A stretch of DNA of 64,000 bases from Molanna angustata (taxonomy: Eukaryota > Arthropoda > Insecta > Trichoptera > Molannidae). Shown here piece by piece: positions 11,212 to 21,962 of this stretch (positions within the stretch are counted from its first letter, which is position 1; every line of letters begins with the position of its first letter). The translations under genes and the position numbers were made by a program. The stretch spans positions 5,609,756-5,673,755 of the forward strand of contig OY754990.1 of the NCBI GenBank assembly GCA_963576475.1, in the 5' to 3' direction. The notes under the pieces were generated by a model, which had not been told where the DNA came from, did not search any database, and saw only the letters and a list, made by a program, of their open reading frames with translations.

Positions 11212-12261
11212 CTAGTTGCATGTAACACATGAGATCCAACTGTCGATAGCGATAGTATGTATAGTTGAAGAATATGTACCAAACTATAAACCCATAGATA
11301 CAAATTATTGAATATTTTCAGATATTTTGTTTTCTATACAACATATGTAGGTATGTATGTCAAGATAGGATAGTATGGAAGAAGATCCTTTTTCCTACCC
11401 AGAATATGCAAATTGCATGATGGTATGTATGTATGTTTGGAGATGAAGTAACAAACTATTAAGTCTTCTTACATATTGTGTATAGGCGACTGCCATACAA
11501 AATGTATGAAGCGATGTCGTCACTAATTTCAATTTTTAAAAAAATTGTTAAAAAAAAATTGAGATCTTCTTCTACAATGTTAATATTTTTTATAGAAAAT
11601 TAAATTATCTAGTTGGGGTGTTTCGGCTTTTTTCGATAATTGTAAAAGTTTTGGAAATATAGGCAGTTAAACTCATAAATTTATCATAAAAAAAATATTT
11701 TTCTTAATAAAAAATGTTTGAGAAACCCTGGAATTTTTTTGAAAAAACTAATTTGAGATTTTGTATTTGTCTATGTTTGTACCAATTTTCAGCGTTCTAG
11801 CGTTTATGGTTTCTGAGATATATGGAAAAATAAAATAAAAATTCAAAAGTTGATAACCCCTGACTGAAACAAAAATTCAAAATTCCGAGTATAAAAGTTT
11901 TGTAGGCCTGTAACTGTTTATATATTCTGAAATTTTAGGCTCTGTAAATTGAGCGGATCAAAAGTTATAAGGGGGGGACGGACACACAGACACACACACA
12001 CACAGACACACACACAGACACACAGACACACACACAGACACACACACACACAGACACACGAAATGTTCTACTCCGAATTCTGAGTAAATCCGTGTATGGA
12101 ACATATATGCTGCGAAGCCTCTAAGTTGGTGTTTTTTGACTTCAAAGTTGGAAAATCCATGAAAAAAGTAGACCTCTCCATACAATTCTCGCGTATTCTG
12201 GCTTGATACATTGTCGATATGTTAAGAGAACAAAGTTCTCCTGAACAAATCGACAGTTGGA
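11212..12261 (-). mobile_element. Y-family Helitron, copy 3
   Basis: Minus-strand element: the CTAG end is at 11212-11215 and the TC start at 12261-12260. The tandem CA/GA tract at 11982-12058 is longer than the (TG)n of copy 2. Copies 2 and 3 are very alike over about 1 kb and lie only 190 bp apart in opposite orientation. The empty site is visible in the right arm near 14710. Confidence 0.88.
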
Positions 12262-12361
12262 CTAGTAAGACATATTATCTTAGTAACGTTTATAAGTAAG
12301 ATTATTTAAAATCCATATTTTAGTCGTACTTATCTAGTTGCGCGTTAAGTAAGCTAAAAAG
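12262..12361 (+). repeat. Z left arm, inner part
   Basis: CTTAGTAACGTTTATAAGTA and TTTTAGTCGTACTTAT are inverted at 14617-14705. Similarity fades after about 12360, where the arms end. Confidence 0.8.
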
Positions 12362-13084
12362 TAAGAATGTTAACATTTAACTTAATTATAGTGATATACA
12401 TTTTCTTTACTACTGTATCAACTTATATTGTACCTAAATCAGATTTATTATTATAAATGCAAAAAAGGATTTTTGAATCAATAAAAATATGTTAAGTATA
12501 TCCATGATTTCGTTTTCATGAGGGTTTTGATTTCACCGTCTGATTACAATTGGCACTACGATAGTGCTACGAATGACGACATTGTCTTCTTAGATTAGAT
12601 CTCCAGAGGTCAAAGTCTCCTTCGGTCTATCCGCATCTTTATCGTGTCTTCTGATTTCCAGGGACCTGCCGGCAAAGTTTTGAAGTTCTCTTAATTGTTA
12701 CAATTCTCCTACCCCTGGATTCAGTCTGGGGTCGGTAAAGAAAGCATTCCACCTTGGATTAATTTTCACAACGTGACGTTTGGCAATTATTGCTGTCGCG
12801 AATTTATGACGTGGAGAAGAGGACGAGGATAGTATTAGGAGAGGAAATTTAAGTTGGTGCAGAAGTAAGAAGGGAGTCGAGTATGAAACTGACAGGATCA
12901 AATGGCCTGAGGAACTCTTCATATAAAACAAATAATTAATTTTGACAAAAAGAAAATGGTGACATGTACCTGCTGTAACCTACAATCTTGAATTATTTGA
13001 TTCCAAGAAGTGATGTGGTTGTGGAAGTATGAAAAATTGTTTGTTTAATAATATAAAATATTTATTTATTAATTTAATACACAC
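12362..13084. other. Z interior, mostly unassigned
   Basis: At 12498-12545 there is one arm of the foldback F family (GAGGGTTTTGATTTCACCG, compare 57870). The rest is unrecognised, and the 77-codon minus frame at 12698-12931 shows no domain. Confidence 0.4.
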
Positions 13085-13450
13085 ATTTTTCTATCTTGAC
13101 ACACATGTATCGCCTCGTCAACATTCATACATCGTCTTTTACATGTCATGTTCGCCTGTTTGAGTTTCTTTCATTTTCGTCTTTCAGAATATCGTTCACA
13201 TGGTCATGCCATCATTTTCTTGGGCGCCCACGACCTCTTATTCCGTTCCTGTCAGCTTTGTATATTTTCTTCGTAAGGCGATCTTCGTTCTTTCTTCCCA
13301 AGTGGCCAATCCATCTGAATGTGTTAACTTTCATTCTGTTAATTACATCTTTCTTCTTCTTACATCGTTTCCTTGTGTCTTCATTTTGTACTCTGTTATA
13401 CATCGTTCTGTTACAAATTCTTCTTTATAAAATTATTTTCACATTATCCA
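13085..13450 (-). pseudogene. RTE-like LINE (subfamily a) C-terminal fragment
   Basis: Minus-strand reading 13403-13212: MYNRVQNEDTRKRC, then VINRMKVNTFRWIGHLGRKN, then RLTKKIYKADRNGIRGRGRP. It is a diverged copy of the better tail at 45092-45607. The frame is lost after GRGRPRK. The hydrophobic plus-strand frames here are its antisense. Confidence 0.8.
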
Positions 13451-14020
13451 AACTTCACTAGGATTGTGCATGTTTTGAGGTTGGCGATTCCACACAATTA
13501 GCAGGACATTATTGACATTTAACAATTAAATTTGATTTATATTACTATTGGATAAACCTTCTGTTCGCTATAATTATGTTTTAGCGAACGATATTATCAT
13601 ACATACATATGTATATGCACATGGGTTGGTAGGTATACGTAATGACATGTCAATATTTTGAGATTTAATATTATTGTTGCATTTTATCTTACCTACTTCC
13701 TATCATACCTACGAATTTGCCAACAAAAGTCAGTCACCATCGAGAGCACGCCGTGTGAACTTATGTTTCGGACTTTCATCAAAATAATTCATTCAAATCA
13801 AACATCGTCATCCATCTTATCAGTTTAGTGTCTGTGAATATTGTGTGAGGTGAGCATCAGTAGGCATTGGGAAAATCTAATTCTGAACCAGATCAGGAAA
13901 CGTAGGCAAATATTCCTTCTTTGCCTTCCTCCTGTCACTGGGTAAAACCAGTGGCACACACACCTTCGTTATCATATTCTTTTTGCTATTACATATATGT
14001 ATACATATATCAATACCATC
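13451..14020. other. Unassigned DNA inside Z
   Basis: Contains a small inverted repeat GTTCGCTA...TAGCGAAC (13563-13589). No family recognised. Confidence 0.4.
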
Positions 14021-14330
14021 ACACCATGTCCCTTATGGGGTAAGCAGATTAAAACGAGCACCATTCTCCTCTATTTTGGCACACATTCCTGGCTTCCTTT
14101 ACATCCATGCATCGTCACATACATGCTCGTCGATTTCTCAAGCTTCTTATGGTTCCTTTTTTCAAAATATCATTCACATGGTCATGCCATCCCTTTCTGG
14201 GGCGGCCCCTGCTATTCATTCCATCTCTTACACCCATGTATATTTTTTTCGTCTACCCTTCATCGGTCATTCATCAATATAGCCAAACCACCCAAGATAT
14301 TCACTCTCATGTGAAGTGTAATATCCTCTT
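14021..14330 (-). pseudogene. RTE-like LINE (subfamily a) C-terminal fragment, decayed
   Basis: Minus-strand pieces KVNILGG, GRPRKGWHDHVNDI-like and CLPHKGHGVMV match the end of the 45-kb copy in several frames. The overlapping plus-strand frames (13983-14412) are shadows. Confidence 0.65.
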
Positions 14331-14616
14331 TTATCTGGCATTTTCTACTTATGTCCCATTTTTTTACATGTTTTCGGTAGATATTTTTTTTTTCATCTTT
14401 TTTTTTAAATAACGCCATAACTACATGTCGTAGAAAATTAAATGTTTTATGTCCTTAAATATTGCATAAAATAAAAGGGAGTAACTGTTCATTGCATAAA
14501 GATTTTTCATTTTAAGTCTGCTTTATTCTTAAAATGCAATAAATCAACAAATTATCGTTACCCTTAATTGTTATCCTTACTAACCCGGTAATTCATACGG
14601 TATTACTTATTAGATT
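14331..14616. other. Unassigned AT-rich DNA inside Z
   Basis: Nothing recognised. Confidence 0.4.
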
Positions 14617-14936
14617 TCATTAATAGCTTACTAAACGTGCAACTATATAAGTACGACTAAAATAGTTACTTATAAACGTATACTAAGATGTGACTAACTA
14701 ATTCACCGAATTGTTTACGAACACCCTCATTTATTCTTTATATATGGCCACATTGGCTTCACAGATGTCAAAAAATAGATAAATGCATGTAATATTTGGA
14801 TAACTGACATAGAAAAATGAAAACAAACATCGCGTTGTACCGTGTTGAGTCACTTTAAACACGATTGCGATGAAGAATAACAAGGAAGAACGTTATAAGG
14901 AATACATTTTTCTGTCAATCTCAAATATGCGTCGGA
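14617..14936 (-). repeat. Z right arm, inner and middle parts
   Basis: Uninterrupted inverse of 12361-12262, 11211-11022 and 10005-9970 in that order. It runs through both Y insertion points and so is their empty site. It is broken at 14936 (GCGTCGGA) by a LINE. Confidence 0.88.
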
Positions 14937-15508
14937 TCTACAAGGTACCAATCCGCACTCCATCCGACGCATTATTTAATGACTTTAATATACTAAACAT
15001 ATCACAATTATATGCAAAGAACGCTTGTACATACATATATAAAAACATAGACAAACTTGACTCTACGCAAACATCTAGACCAACTAGACAGACCGAACAG
15101 GCTAAACTTTTAATACCTAGACTCAAGACAACTTTTGGACAAGGAAATTTCCTGTATTTTGGAGTCAAATTATACAACGAACTACCTTTAACACTTAGAC
15201 AAAACAGTAACTTGAAAATATTTAAGCGAGAAATTAAAATTTGGATTAAAAAAAGGGCACAGACTATATTAAAAATAAATTAATCACCTGAAGTATGAAA
15301 ATACTCCCAGCATAGGTAGTTATTAACCAAAACTGAAAACTAATAAGACATCTATACACTGTCTTAGAACAGGTTTTACCTAGTGAGGCAGTTTATGACA
15401 ATAGTAAAATATCTGGTAACTATTATGTAACTTAATCTAAGTTAAATATAATATGATGCATTAAAAAAATTTGTTACTAGATTTAAGGAAAAATTGTATT
15501 TTATATAA

Positions 15509-15539
<31 letters not shown>

Positions 15540-15546
15540 AATAAAT
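14937..15546 (+). pseudogene. 5'-truncated Jockey/CR1-like LINE inserted in the Z right arm
   Basis: Coding from the junction: RRIYKVPIRTPSDALFNDFN, then RPTRQTEQAKLLIPRLKT, then FLYFGVKLYNELPLTLRQNS, stop at 15281-15283. A 3' UTR follows with AGAACAGGTTTTACCTAGTG (15366-15385) and an (AAAT)n tail (15508-15543). Left-arm sequence shows the empty site, CGTCGGAACATATG. The first 22 or so codons of the open frame starting at 14870 are Z arm, not LINE. A minus-strand relative at 63105-63880 is split by a MITE. Confidence 0.85.
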
Positions 15547-15599
15547 CATATGTGAATGGTCCGCCATTTTGAAATACTTGGTATGACGCTTTCATCATC
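15547..15599 (-). repeat. Z right arm, outer part, first piece
   Basis: ATGTGAATGGTCCGCCATTT, GAAATAC and TATGACGCTTT mirror 9985-9930 of the left arm. It is cut at 15599, and the arm resumes at 18392-18403 with the last 12 bases duplicated. Confidence 0.85.
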
Positions 15600-16097
15600 T
15601 GTGGCTCCACAACCCAGCAGGCCAAGTCAGTAAAAAAGTCGAGATCCGACAACGTATCGCCGTTCTTCTCGCCATGTTTACGCCCGTGACGACAATTCGT
15701 AGTCACTAAGCGCTGTCGAGTTCGTAAATGCGCTTATTAGTATTTGTCGCCGTTAGGCTGGCTTGCGATACATTTTTAAAATATCATTTATGGCAGTACA
15801 CAATATTTTCCCCATGATTTGAATAAATGTCAAATTTGTTTACATAAATTTGTTAAATAAATATAATATGGTCATATTTTAAGCACGAAAGCAAGTTATA
15901 ATACGATTAAATTAAGTTTCTTTTTTGATTATTGAATGTTTTGAGAGTAATTTTAAAAATTATATTTAATTATATTTCGATCAATTTATCAAGAGTGATG
16001 ACAGCAGCATGTTATATTTTTACTAAAAACTACGCTGAATTTTCTTTTGTTTCTAGTGTTAAAATACATAAGTGATAAAATAGCTTACAGAAATACT

Positions 16098-17610
16098 TTA
16101 TTTTATTTTATTTTATTTTATTTTATTTAATATACAGAGACACCAACAGAACACTGAACAACACAAACAAAAAAAAACATGAAACAAAAAATAGAATCTC
16201 CAGTGCTCCAATAACAGGTATCTCCCGCATGGCTATTGTGCATAGTTAGGTATGTACAATCAACGTCTCCTGACCATTCATATTATAAAAAAGACATTAC
16301 TTTGCACAGTTAAAAGAAAAGTTTAAAATACACATATACATATATGTAGGAAAACAGAAAGAAAACAAATGTTGAACTAATAAAATAAAACATAAAAAAA
16401 GAAGGAACAATTGAACCGAGACAAAAAAAAACAAATAGATTTTACCCAGCATATTTTAAATTGTCACAACGTCATTACATTAAATTGTCACAACGATTCA
16501 GACGCAACGTCTGAATCTACCAATACAATGACACTCCGACACGGCAGAACGTCACTGTATTGGCAGGTACAAACGCGATTGCAATGTAACGACAGTCAAT
16601 AAATAACGTCGCGGACAAAATCGCGAACTCGGCAACATGCCCGTCTAACTAGAATATTTTTAGTAAGACTTATAAGTTAATATGTTGTCGAATTTGCTGG
16701 TTTATATGTCGTACTATACACGTGTTAGTATTTTTTTATTTTAAAAACTATAAAAACTAAATAAGAACAAAACATACAATCAAGATACCAAATTATCCTA
16801 ATACAAAATACAATATACAAAAGTGGGGAGAAATGCGCAATACAAATCAACACCCACAGAGCCACACAACATCAAGGTGTCCCTATCACTAGATTTCCTC
16901 GAATCAAACGTTTGAAAGTGGACACCGGATTATGAAACACATCAAGATCCGATACAACCCTTGACAAACTATTTTATGTGCTCATCATTCGGCTTATAGG
17001 ACAAAACTGTCCCACATTGGTTCCATACCTTTTCAAACGAAACACTTCGCTGCATCTTAATCTATTATTTGCATGAAAGTTTAACAATTCTATGTCAGAT
17101 GTGTCCAAGTGACCTCGAATCAGCTTACGAAGATACATTAATTCGGCCACACTCCGCCTAACTGACAAACTAACCATATTAAAAAGCGAAAGGCGCTCCT
17201 GGTATTCCAACCGGCCACTATGACCCGCTCTAAAAGAAAGAACCCTAGTAAAATATTTCTGAACACGTTCTATTTTGTCTCTATGAGACACATAGTAGGG
17301 GGACCATATGAACGATTGGTATTCGAGTAAACTTCGTACCAGAGAATAATATAACCTTATTAAACTATTCGGATCTTTAAACGGTTTTGTTATCCTAAAT
17401 AAGAAACCCATAGTTCTGTACGATTTATCCGTAATATGATCGTAATGGTCCCTAAACGAGAGTTCAGAATCAAGTATCACCCCGAGGTCTTTGACAGAGC
17501 TTAATTTCCTCAGGTCGACGCTGTCTATATTATATGTGAATTCTATCTTTTTCCTATTTCGGGTGAAGCTTATTGAGTGGCACTTGTCACTTTTTACTTT
17601 CTCAAAATCA
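16098..17610 (-). pseudogene. Jockey-like LINE reverse transcriptase C-terminal part
   Basis: Minus-strand coding from about 17610: VKSDKCHSISFTRNRKK, NIDSVDLRKLSSVKDLGVIL, DSELSFRDHYDHITDKSYRT, GFLFRITKPFKD, YSLVRSLLEYQSFIWSPYYV, IERVQKYFTRVLSFRAG. This is the region after the YxDD box in Jockey-type ORF2, ending near 16974. The T-rich tract at 16098-16130 is probably its A-rich tail, giving a long 3' UTR. Catalytic RT motifs are absent (5' truncated). The main open frame of 168 codons is intact, so it is moderately young. Confidence 0.75.
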
Positions 17611-18011
17611 AAAATTATTTCAAATCTATACCCACGGAAAACATTTACGGACGCATATTTCCAATAAATATGTAACCATATAAAACTTTTGTTACGCGGT
17701 AATTAACAATAAAAGAATTACGCGGAATATTTAAGGAGTTTGAAGAATCTCTTAAACGGCGTTGTTTAACCCGTTTATATAATTATTCTCAAAATAAATA
17801 TGAAATTCGGCATTGTTTGCGTAAAAAATGACATTCAATTCAACATGGCGGCTTTAGATCTTGTCACTCGACTCGATGTCGACCCAATCTCGCCGTCAAA
17901 TAAGTGGGCGAGAACGATTCGACGCGTTATCTGCTTAGTGACTACCTAAACTGTCAAAATATCGACTAATCGATATTTAATTTAGTTAATCTTGGCATTT
18001 ATCGGTTGAGA

Positions 18012-18402
18012 TCTACTTACAGACTTAGTCTGCAGGTCGGGTCTTAGCCTCCTGCAGAGCCCGCCTCCATGAATGTCGATCCTGCGACGCATTGCGCCAG
18101 CTATGGACGCCGATGCTGTTCGCATCCTTCACCACTCCGTCCAGCCATCGAAGCTTCGGCCTTCCAACTTTTCTTCGTCCCCCCGGTGCACCATTCATGA
18201 TCCGTCTTGGGACGTCCTCTTCGCTCATTCTTTGGACGTGTCCAGCCCATCTGAGTCTTCCTATTCTTATTTCTGTATGTATAATGGTAGGCTCCTTGCG
18301 CAGATCATACAATTCGTAGTTGTGCCTTATACGCCACTCTCCATTGTCACAAGTCGGGCCGTAGATCCTTCTCAGCACCTTCCTCTCAAAAATTTCTTTA
18401 TG
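18012..18402 (-). pseudogene. RTE-like LINE (subfamily b) C-terminal coding fragment
   Basis: Minus-strand reading: KEIFERKVLRRIYGPTCDNG, EWRIRHNYELYDLRKEP, RIGRLRWAGHVQRMSEEDVP, then GRPKLRWLDGVVKDAN and QEAKTRPAD. It is uninterrupted for about 120 codons. The break at 18402 is the LINE's 5' truncation point at the Z arm duplication. Confidence 0.88.
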
Positions 18403-18500
18403 TATGACGCTTTAGTCAAGCGTTAAACAACCTCTCGACCCGTCCTAACTTGAAGTCTATGAAATAAAGGTGTAATGTAGTACCTGGCTCTATTACCATG
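18403..18500 (-). repeat. Z right arm, outer part, second piece
   Basis: GCGTTAAACAACCTCTCGAC, TCTATGAAATAAAGGTGTAA and GGCTCTATTACC mirror 9940-9800. Confidence 0.85.
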
Positions 18501-18543
18501 TACTACATTATAGTTGACGTTTATTAGTAAGACGGATAGTGTA

Positions 18544-18611
18544 TTAAGCGGTTTTATTATATAATGTTTTCAGTCACTAAATTTTGCATTTTATGCCCTT
18601 TTCCCTCTTAA
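18544..18611. repeat. piggyBac-like terminus at the Z right end
   Basis: Inward from TTAA (18608-18611), GAGGG...GCATAAAATGC and TTTAGTGACTGAAAACAT align with the end of the MITE at 63301 (GAGGACATATAACGC, then TCTAGTGACTGAAAACAT). Confidence 0.6.
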
Positions 18612-19329
18612 ACCAACACGAACACCTAATGTTTTTAAGTATCGCTAAATGCAATCTGTCGTGCAAGGAAAACGCTTGTTCTCTCTTTCTCTCTCTATAG
18701 CACAACCCTTTTTTAATGTCGCGCCATATTTTATTTTCAGCTCCTTATTAAATCTGCAGCTTTCACACTAACCTGTGTACAAATTAAACTCAACGCCTTG
18801 AAGCGTAATTGTGTCGGGTAGCTGTATTGTTTTGCACAGAAAACACTTTCTTGCATTCCGTGCAAGTGGCGAGTTTATTACGGAAATGCAATTTCTTCAA
18901 GACTGAGTCTGTTTGTTCTCGACATTTGCAACAAAAGTATCAAATAAAATATGATTTTTTTATATTTTTGGCGCTCTCCTAAATACATATAGGTTGTGGT
19001 CAACACTAAATTCATTACTAATAAAGTTTTTTTTTAAGATGAATATTGACTTTGGAACAAGTACATACAATAATAATAATAATTAAAAAGACATTTTGTG
19101 ATAAACAAAGTATCGGATTTATTGCCCGCAGGCAATTTCTACCAGTCAACCACCATAGTATATTCAATCAGTTACAGGAATAATCAAGAAACGAATACAA
19201 TATAATAGAAATATAAATAAAAAATACAAAATAAATATATTTTTTTGTGTTGTGATGTCTGGTGTCCGTTCTAATATTTTTTGGAAAAAACAAAATAACT
19301 ATGTAATAAACCGAAATGTCAAATATTGG
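18612..19329. other. Unassigned DNA
   Basis: A CT microsatellite lies at 18681-18697. No other family recognised. Confidence 0.4.
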
Positions 19330-19465
19330 GCCTAGTAAAATTGTAAACTGCTTGCCCTAGAACAGGGTTACCTAGTTGGGCAGCAGTTATCTTCATAATA
19401 GTATTTGTGATAAAGGTGTGAAAAATAAATAAATAATTAAAAAAAAAAACAAATAAAAAATACAC
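19330..19465 (+). repeat. LINE 3' UTR fragment with AAAT tail
   Basis: Contains CTAGAACAGGGTTACCTAGT followed by TGGGCAGCAG, then an AAATAAATAAATAATT tail. It is the same 3' UTR signature as at 15366, 38255 (minus) and 59133 (minus). No coding part remains. Confidence 0.75.
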
Positions 19466-19469
19466 CAGA

Positions 19470-19640
19470 TAGACACTATGTATATTTGATGGTGGATAGG
19501 AGAGGAGAAAGGATACATATATTCCCTAAAATTCATATGCTCGTGCTATAGGTGAACGAAATCGGTCGTGGCAGGATTCGAACTCGCGACCAATGGATTA
19601 CTAACCCAGCGCACTAACCGCTCTGCCACCACCCATCTAT
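19470..19640 (-). repeat. tRNA-Thr-like SINE, family 2
   Basis: Minus-strand copy of 3341-3535, with box B GAGTTCGAATCCTGCCACGA and body through AGCACGAGCATATGA. It lies directly after the LINE tail, as SINEs often do. Confidence 0.85.
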
Positions 19641-19985
19641 TCATTAAACATTTTTTCCTATTAATGAATATTTGCTGGGTAGCACCGGCTTATAATAGTG
19701 CTTCCACTCCTGTATTTTATTGTTTTCAAACAATAAAATACAACAGGCAACAATAACATCACGCTGTTCAGCAATGACGTTCACCACACATTCTGAAAAT
19801 ACCGTTTTTTAATGTAATCTTTTTTATCTAGCAGATTCTGTTATTTTTCCCAGCAGTAACAAATTAGGTCCTTCCTTTATCCTTCCCTTTCCTTCCCGTC
19901 ACTTATAATATATGCTATCCTCTTTGTTTTTTTTACATTTCTTCTGCTATCTTAATTTATTTTGTAATAGTAAACACTGTTTTGT
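19641..19985. other. Unassigned DNA
   Basis: AT-rich, no family recognised. Confidence 0.35.
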
Positions 19986-20087
19986 ATATTTAACATTAAG
20001 GTACTCTGGTTGTTTGGAAGAAATTGCCATTAGGCATTAAGCCCGCCAGTGTAGTAATTATATGTACAGAAAGTAAATATATTAATT
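19986..20087 (+). repeat. Retroposon 3' tail with conserved hairpin
   Basis: GTTTGGAAGAAATTGCCATT then AGGCATTAAGCCCGCC. The same tail occurs at 42456, 44621 and 57613 behind different sequences. The stem around 20023-20038 is partly paired (TGCC-ATTA-GGCA). Confidence 0.65.
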
Positions 20088-20354
<267 letters not shown>

Positions 20355-20528
20355 CATATCCAGGCTTTTGTTTAAATATTATATTTTATTTATTTATTAT
20401 AAATCTTTTATTTTACAAATATAATTATATATTATGTAAGTACAATATAACTTAAAATATATTGTACTTACTATAATTAACTTAAAATTAAAGTTTATGT
20501 TTTTTATTCTAATCACTTACTCATTATA

Positions 20529-20765
20529 GTGTCGGCCTTCGTGGCTCAGTTGGTTAGATATCTGACTGCTGAGCCAAGGGTCCCGGGTTCGATTCCCGGT
20601 GGAAACACAGTTTTTAATTGTCTTTTCAGTCTGTATCTGTGAGACGATTAATGTCGTAAGTCTCCATAATGTGTCAACTTGCTTGTTATTGGGTGCGTGT
20701 TAAATTAATATTTGACATAGTACCTGTTAGTTGCCCAAGTAGCAATATTAAATATACCTATTGTA
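20529..20765 (+). repeat. tRNA-derived SINE, family 1, best copy
   Basis: Head: CTTCGTGGCTCAGTTGGTTA (box A), then CCGGGTTCGATTCCCGG (box B). The body includes GTGAGACGATTAATGTCGTA and TTGTTATTGGGTGCGTG, ending CCTGTTAGTTGCCC and AT-rich. The copy at 53113-53340 is nearly identical and ends in (AAAT)n. Confidence 0.88.
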
Positions 20766-20889
20766 GATGATTTCTGGATAAGACACTCCACTAGGCCAAT
20801 GCCTGTGTCGGAGTGCCATTACATATATTTTATTTAGTATAGTGTTAATCTATTGGTACTTACCTACTGTAAGGTAGTATAATAATACT
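20766..20889. other. Short spacer, possible LINE 3' remnant
   Basis: Contains GACACTCCACTAGGCC. Too short to assign. Confidence 0.3.
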
Positions 20890-21060
20890 TTTTCATTCAT
20901 TCATACCATCACGGCATATCCCACAATGTGGGGTAACCAGCGAAAGGTGTGCGGGTGTGCATTGCCTTATAAAAGGGAGCACAACATATCTTTGTATACC
21001 CACACACCAGTCTCGTCTCACCTAAAAAGGCACTATATTCAGAATGGGTGGTGAACCTCA
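20890..21060 (+). repeat. Repeat family T
   Basis: ATACCATCACGGCATATCCC, ATGTGGGGTAACCAGCG and CAGTCTCGTCTCACCTAAAA are shared with 27490-27655, and partly with 56470 (minus) and 56872. At 27.6 kb its 3' part has been amplified into a 106-bp satellite. Confidence 0.75.
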
Positions 21061-21425
21061 TTGCTGAAGTATAATAGTAGGTATAATGTATTTATTTGTT
21101 CATTTCACTATATGCAATAGGTTGTCTTTCGCTCTCTTCTCTACCTTTGTTAAACAACCATTTAAATATTATTTTTTTTGCATTAGTTAATGAGTTGAAA
21201 TTTCTGGTATGTCTTGTTTTAACATATTATGAAGTTTAGATGCTAGTATGTATAGTTTTTTTGCCCTAGAGTGGTTTTCATTCTAGGCACTGTTTCAAGA
21301 TTTCGTACAGTTTGTCTAGTTTTATGTGTTGTATGGTTTTGGGGAACGTGGCTGTTAGTTTTTGTATAGTTTTGTGTAATACTTTTTATGTAAAGTTGTC
21401 GGATGTCAAGGACCTCAAATTCTTT
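21061..21425. other. Unassigned DNA, perhaps a LINE 3' UTR
   Basis: T-rich. Short phrases (GCATTAGTTAATGAGTTG, CCTAGAGTGG) hint at a decayed minus-strand LINE, but I cannot read coding sequence. Confidence 0.3.
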
Positions 21426-21429
21426 AAAT

Positions 21430-21625
21430 ATGTGTCTTTATATATTTATCTTATCCAGGCTTTTAAATATTTATTTTAAGGTCTGTGTATATATATTTTT
21501 CTTATTCAGGATTTTTATATAAATTTTAACGTGTGTGTGTATATATATTTTTCATATCCAGGATTTTGTATATAAATTTTAAGGTTTGTGTGTATATATA
21601 TTTTTCTTATCCATGCTTTTGGCCA
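21430..21625. repeat. Degenerate tandem repeat, about 55-bp unit, 3-4 copies
   Basis: GTGTATATATATTTTTC(A/T)TAT(C/T)CAGG(A/C)TTTT recurs at about 21485, 21535 and 21588, with a weaker copy at 21440. Confidence 0.8.
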
Positions 21626-21962
21626 TATCCGTTATCCTTTTCCCTAAAGTTTAATTGTTTTAGTACAAAGAACCTTGTTGGTTCAAACTTCTGAGAATAA
21701 CTTAATTATTTTGAGAAATTAGAGCTTTGTCTTGAACAGTAATCCATTCCTAAGATTCCATTTATAATTACTTATGTTATAAGTTCAAGGCGAAAAGAAA
21801 AACATTGAAAATTTTTTAACGAAAATGTATCGAATGTTTTTGCTAATTTGTATAAAAAAAATATTTCAAAAAACAGGATCAGTACTGATAAACTCAGACG
21901 CCGAATGACGGAAAGCCCCAACCATATCGATAGTAAATATATTATTTTAAACCATTGTCAAT

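Larger units (their letters stand above)
15600..18402 (-). mobile_element. RTE-like LINE (subfamily b) insertion, itself interrupted
   Basis: The flanking duplication GTATGACGCTTT (about 15588-15599 and 18392-18403) marks a LINE insertion into the Z arm. The 3' end is 15600-15640 (CTGTGGCTCCACAACCC, equivalent to GTGGCTCCACATCCC at 56998). The coding end is 18012-18402. Between them (about 15641-18011) lies foreign DNA that includes another LINE. The motif GTAGTCACTAAGC at 15701-15713 recurs inverted at 17933-17945, possible ends of the interrupting element. Confidence 0.65.
9713..18607. mobile_element. Element Z: long inverted-arm DNA transposon, heavily nested
   Basis: Left-arm pieces (about 9785-10005, 11022-11211, 12262-12360) are inverted copies of right-arm pieces (18400-18500, 15547-15599, 14868-14936, 14617-14890), in exact mirror order once insertions are removed. 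The interior (12361-14616) has no transposase, only LINE scraps. The right end reads, inward from TTAA (18608-18611), GAGG... and TTTAGTGACTGAAAACAT, nearly the same as the end of the TTAA-flanked MITE at 63301. Z may therefore be piggyBac-like. The left end (a TTAA near 9710) is a guess. Confidence 0.65.

Noticed and set aside
13096..14412. Hydrophobic plus-strand frames that look like membrane proteins
   Set aside because: They are antisense to RTE-like LINE tails read on the minus strand.
18073..18426. 117-codon plus-strand frame
   Set aside because: Exact shadow of the minus-strand LINE C-terminal frame with its GRLRWAGH motif.
20529..20605. Possible functional tRNA gene
   Set aside because: Box A and box B are present but a full cloverleaf is not, and the body is shared with other SINE family 1 copies.
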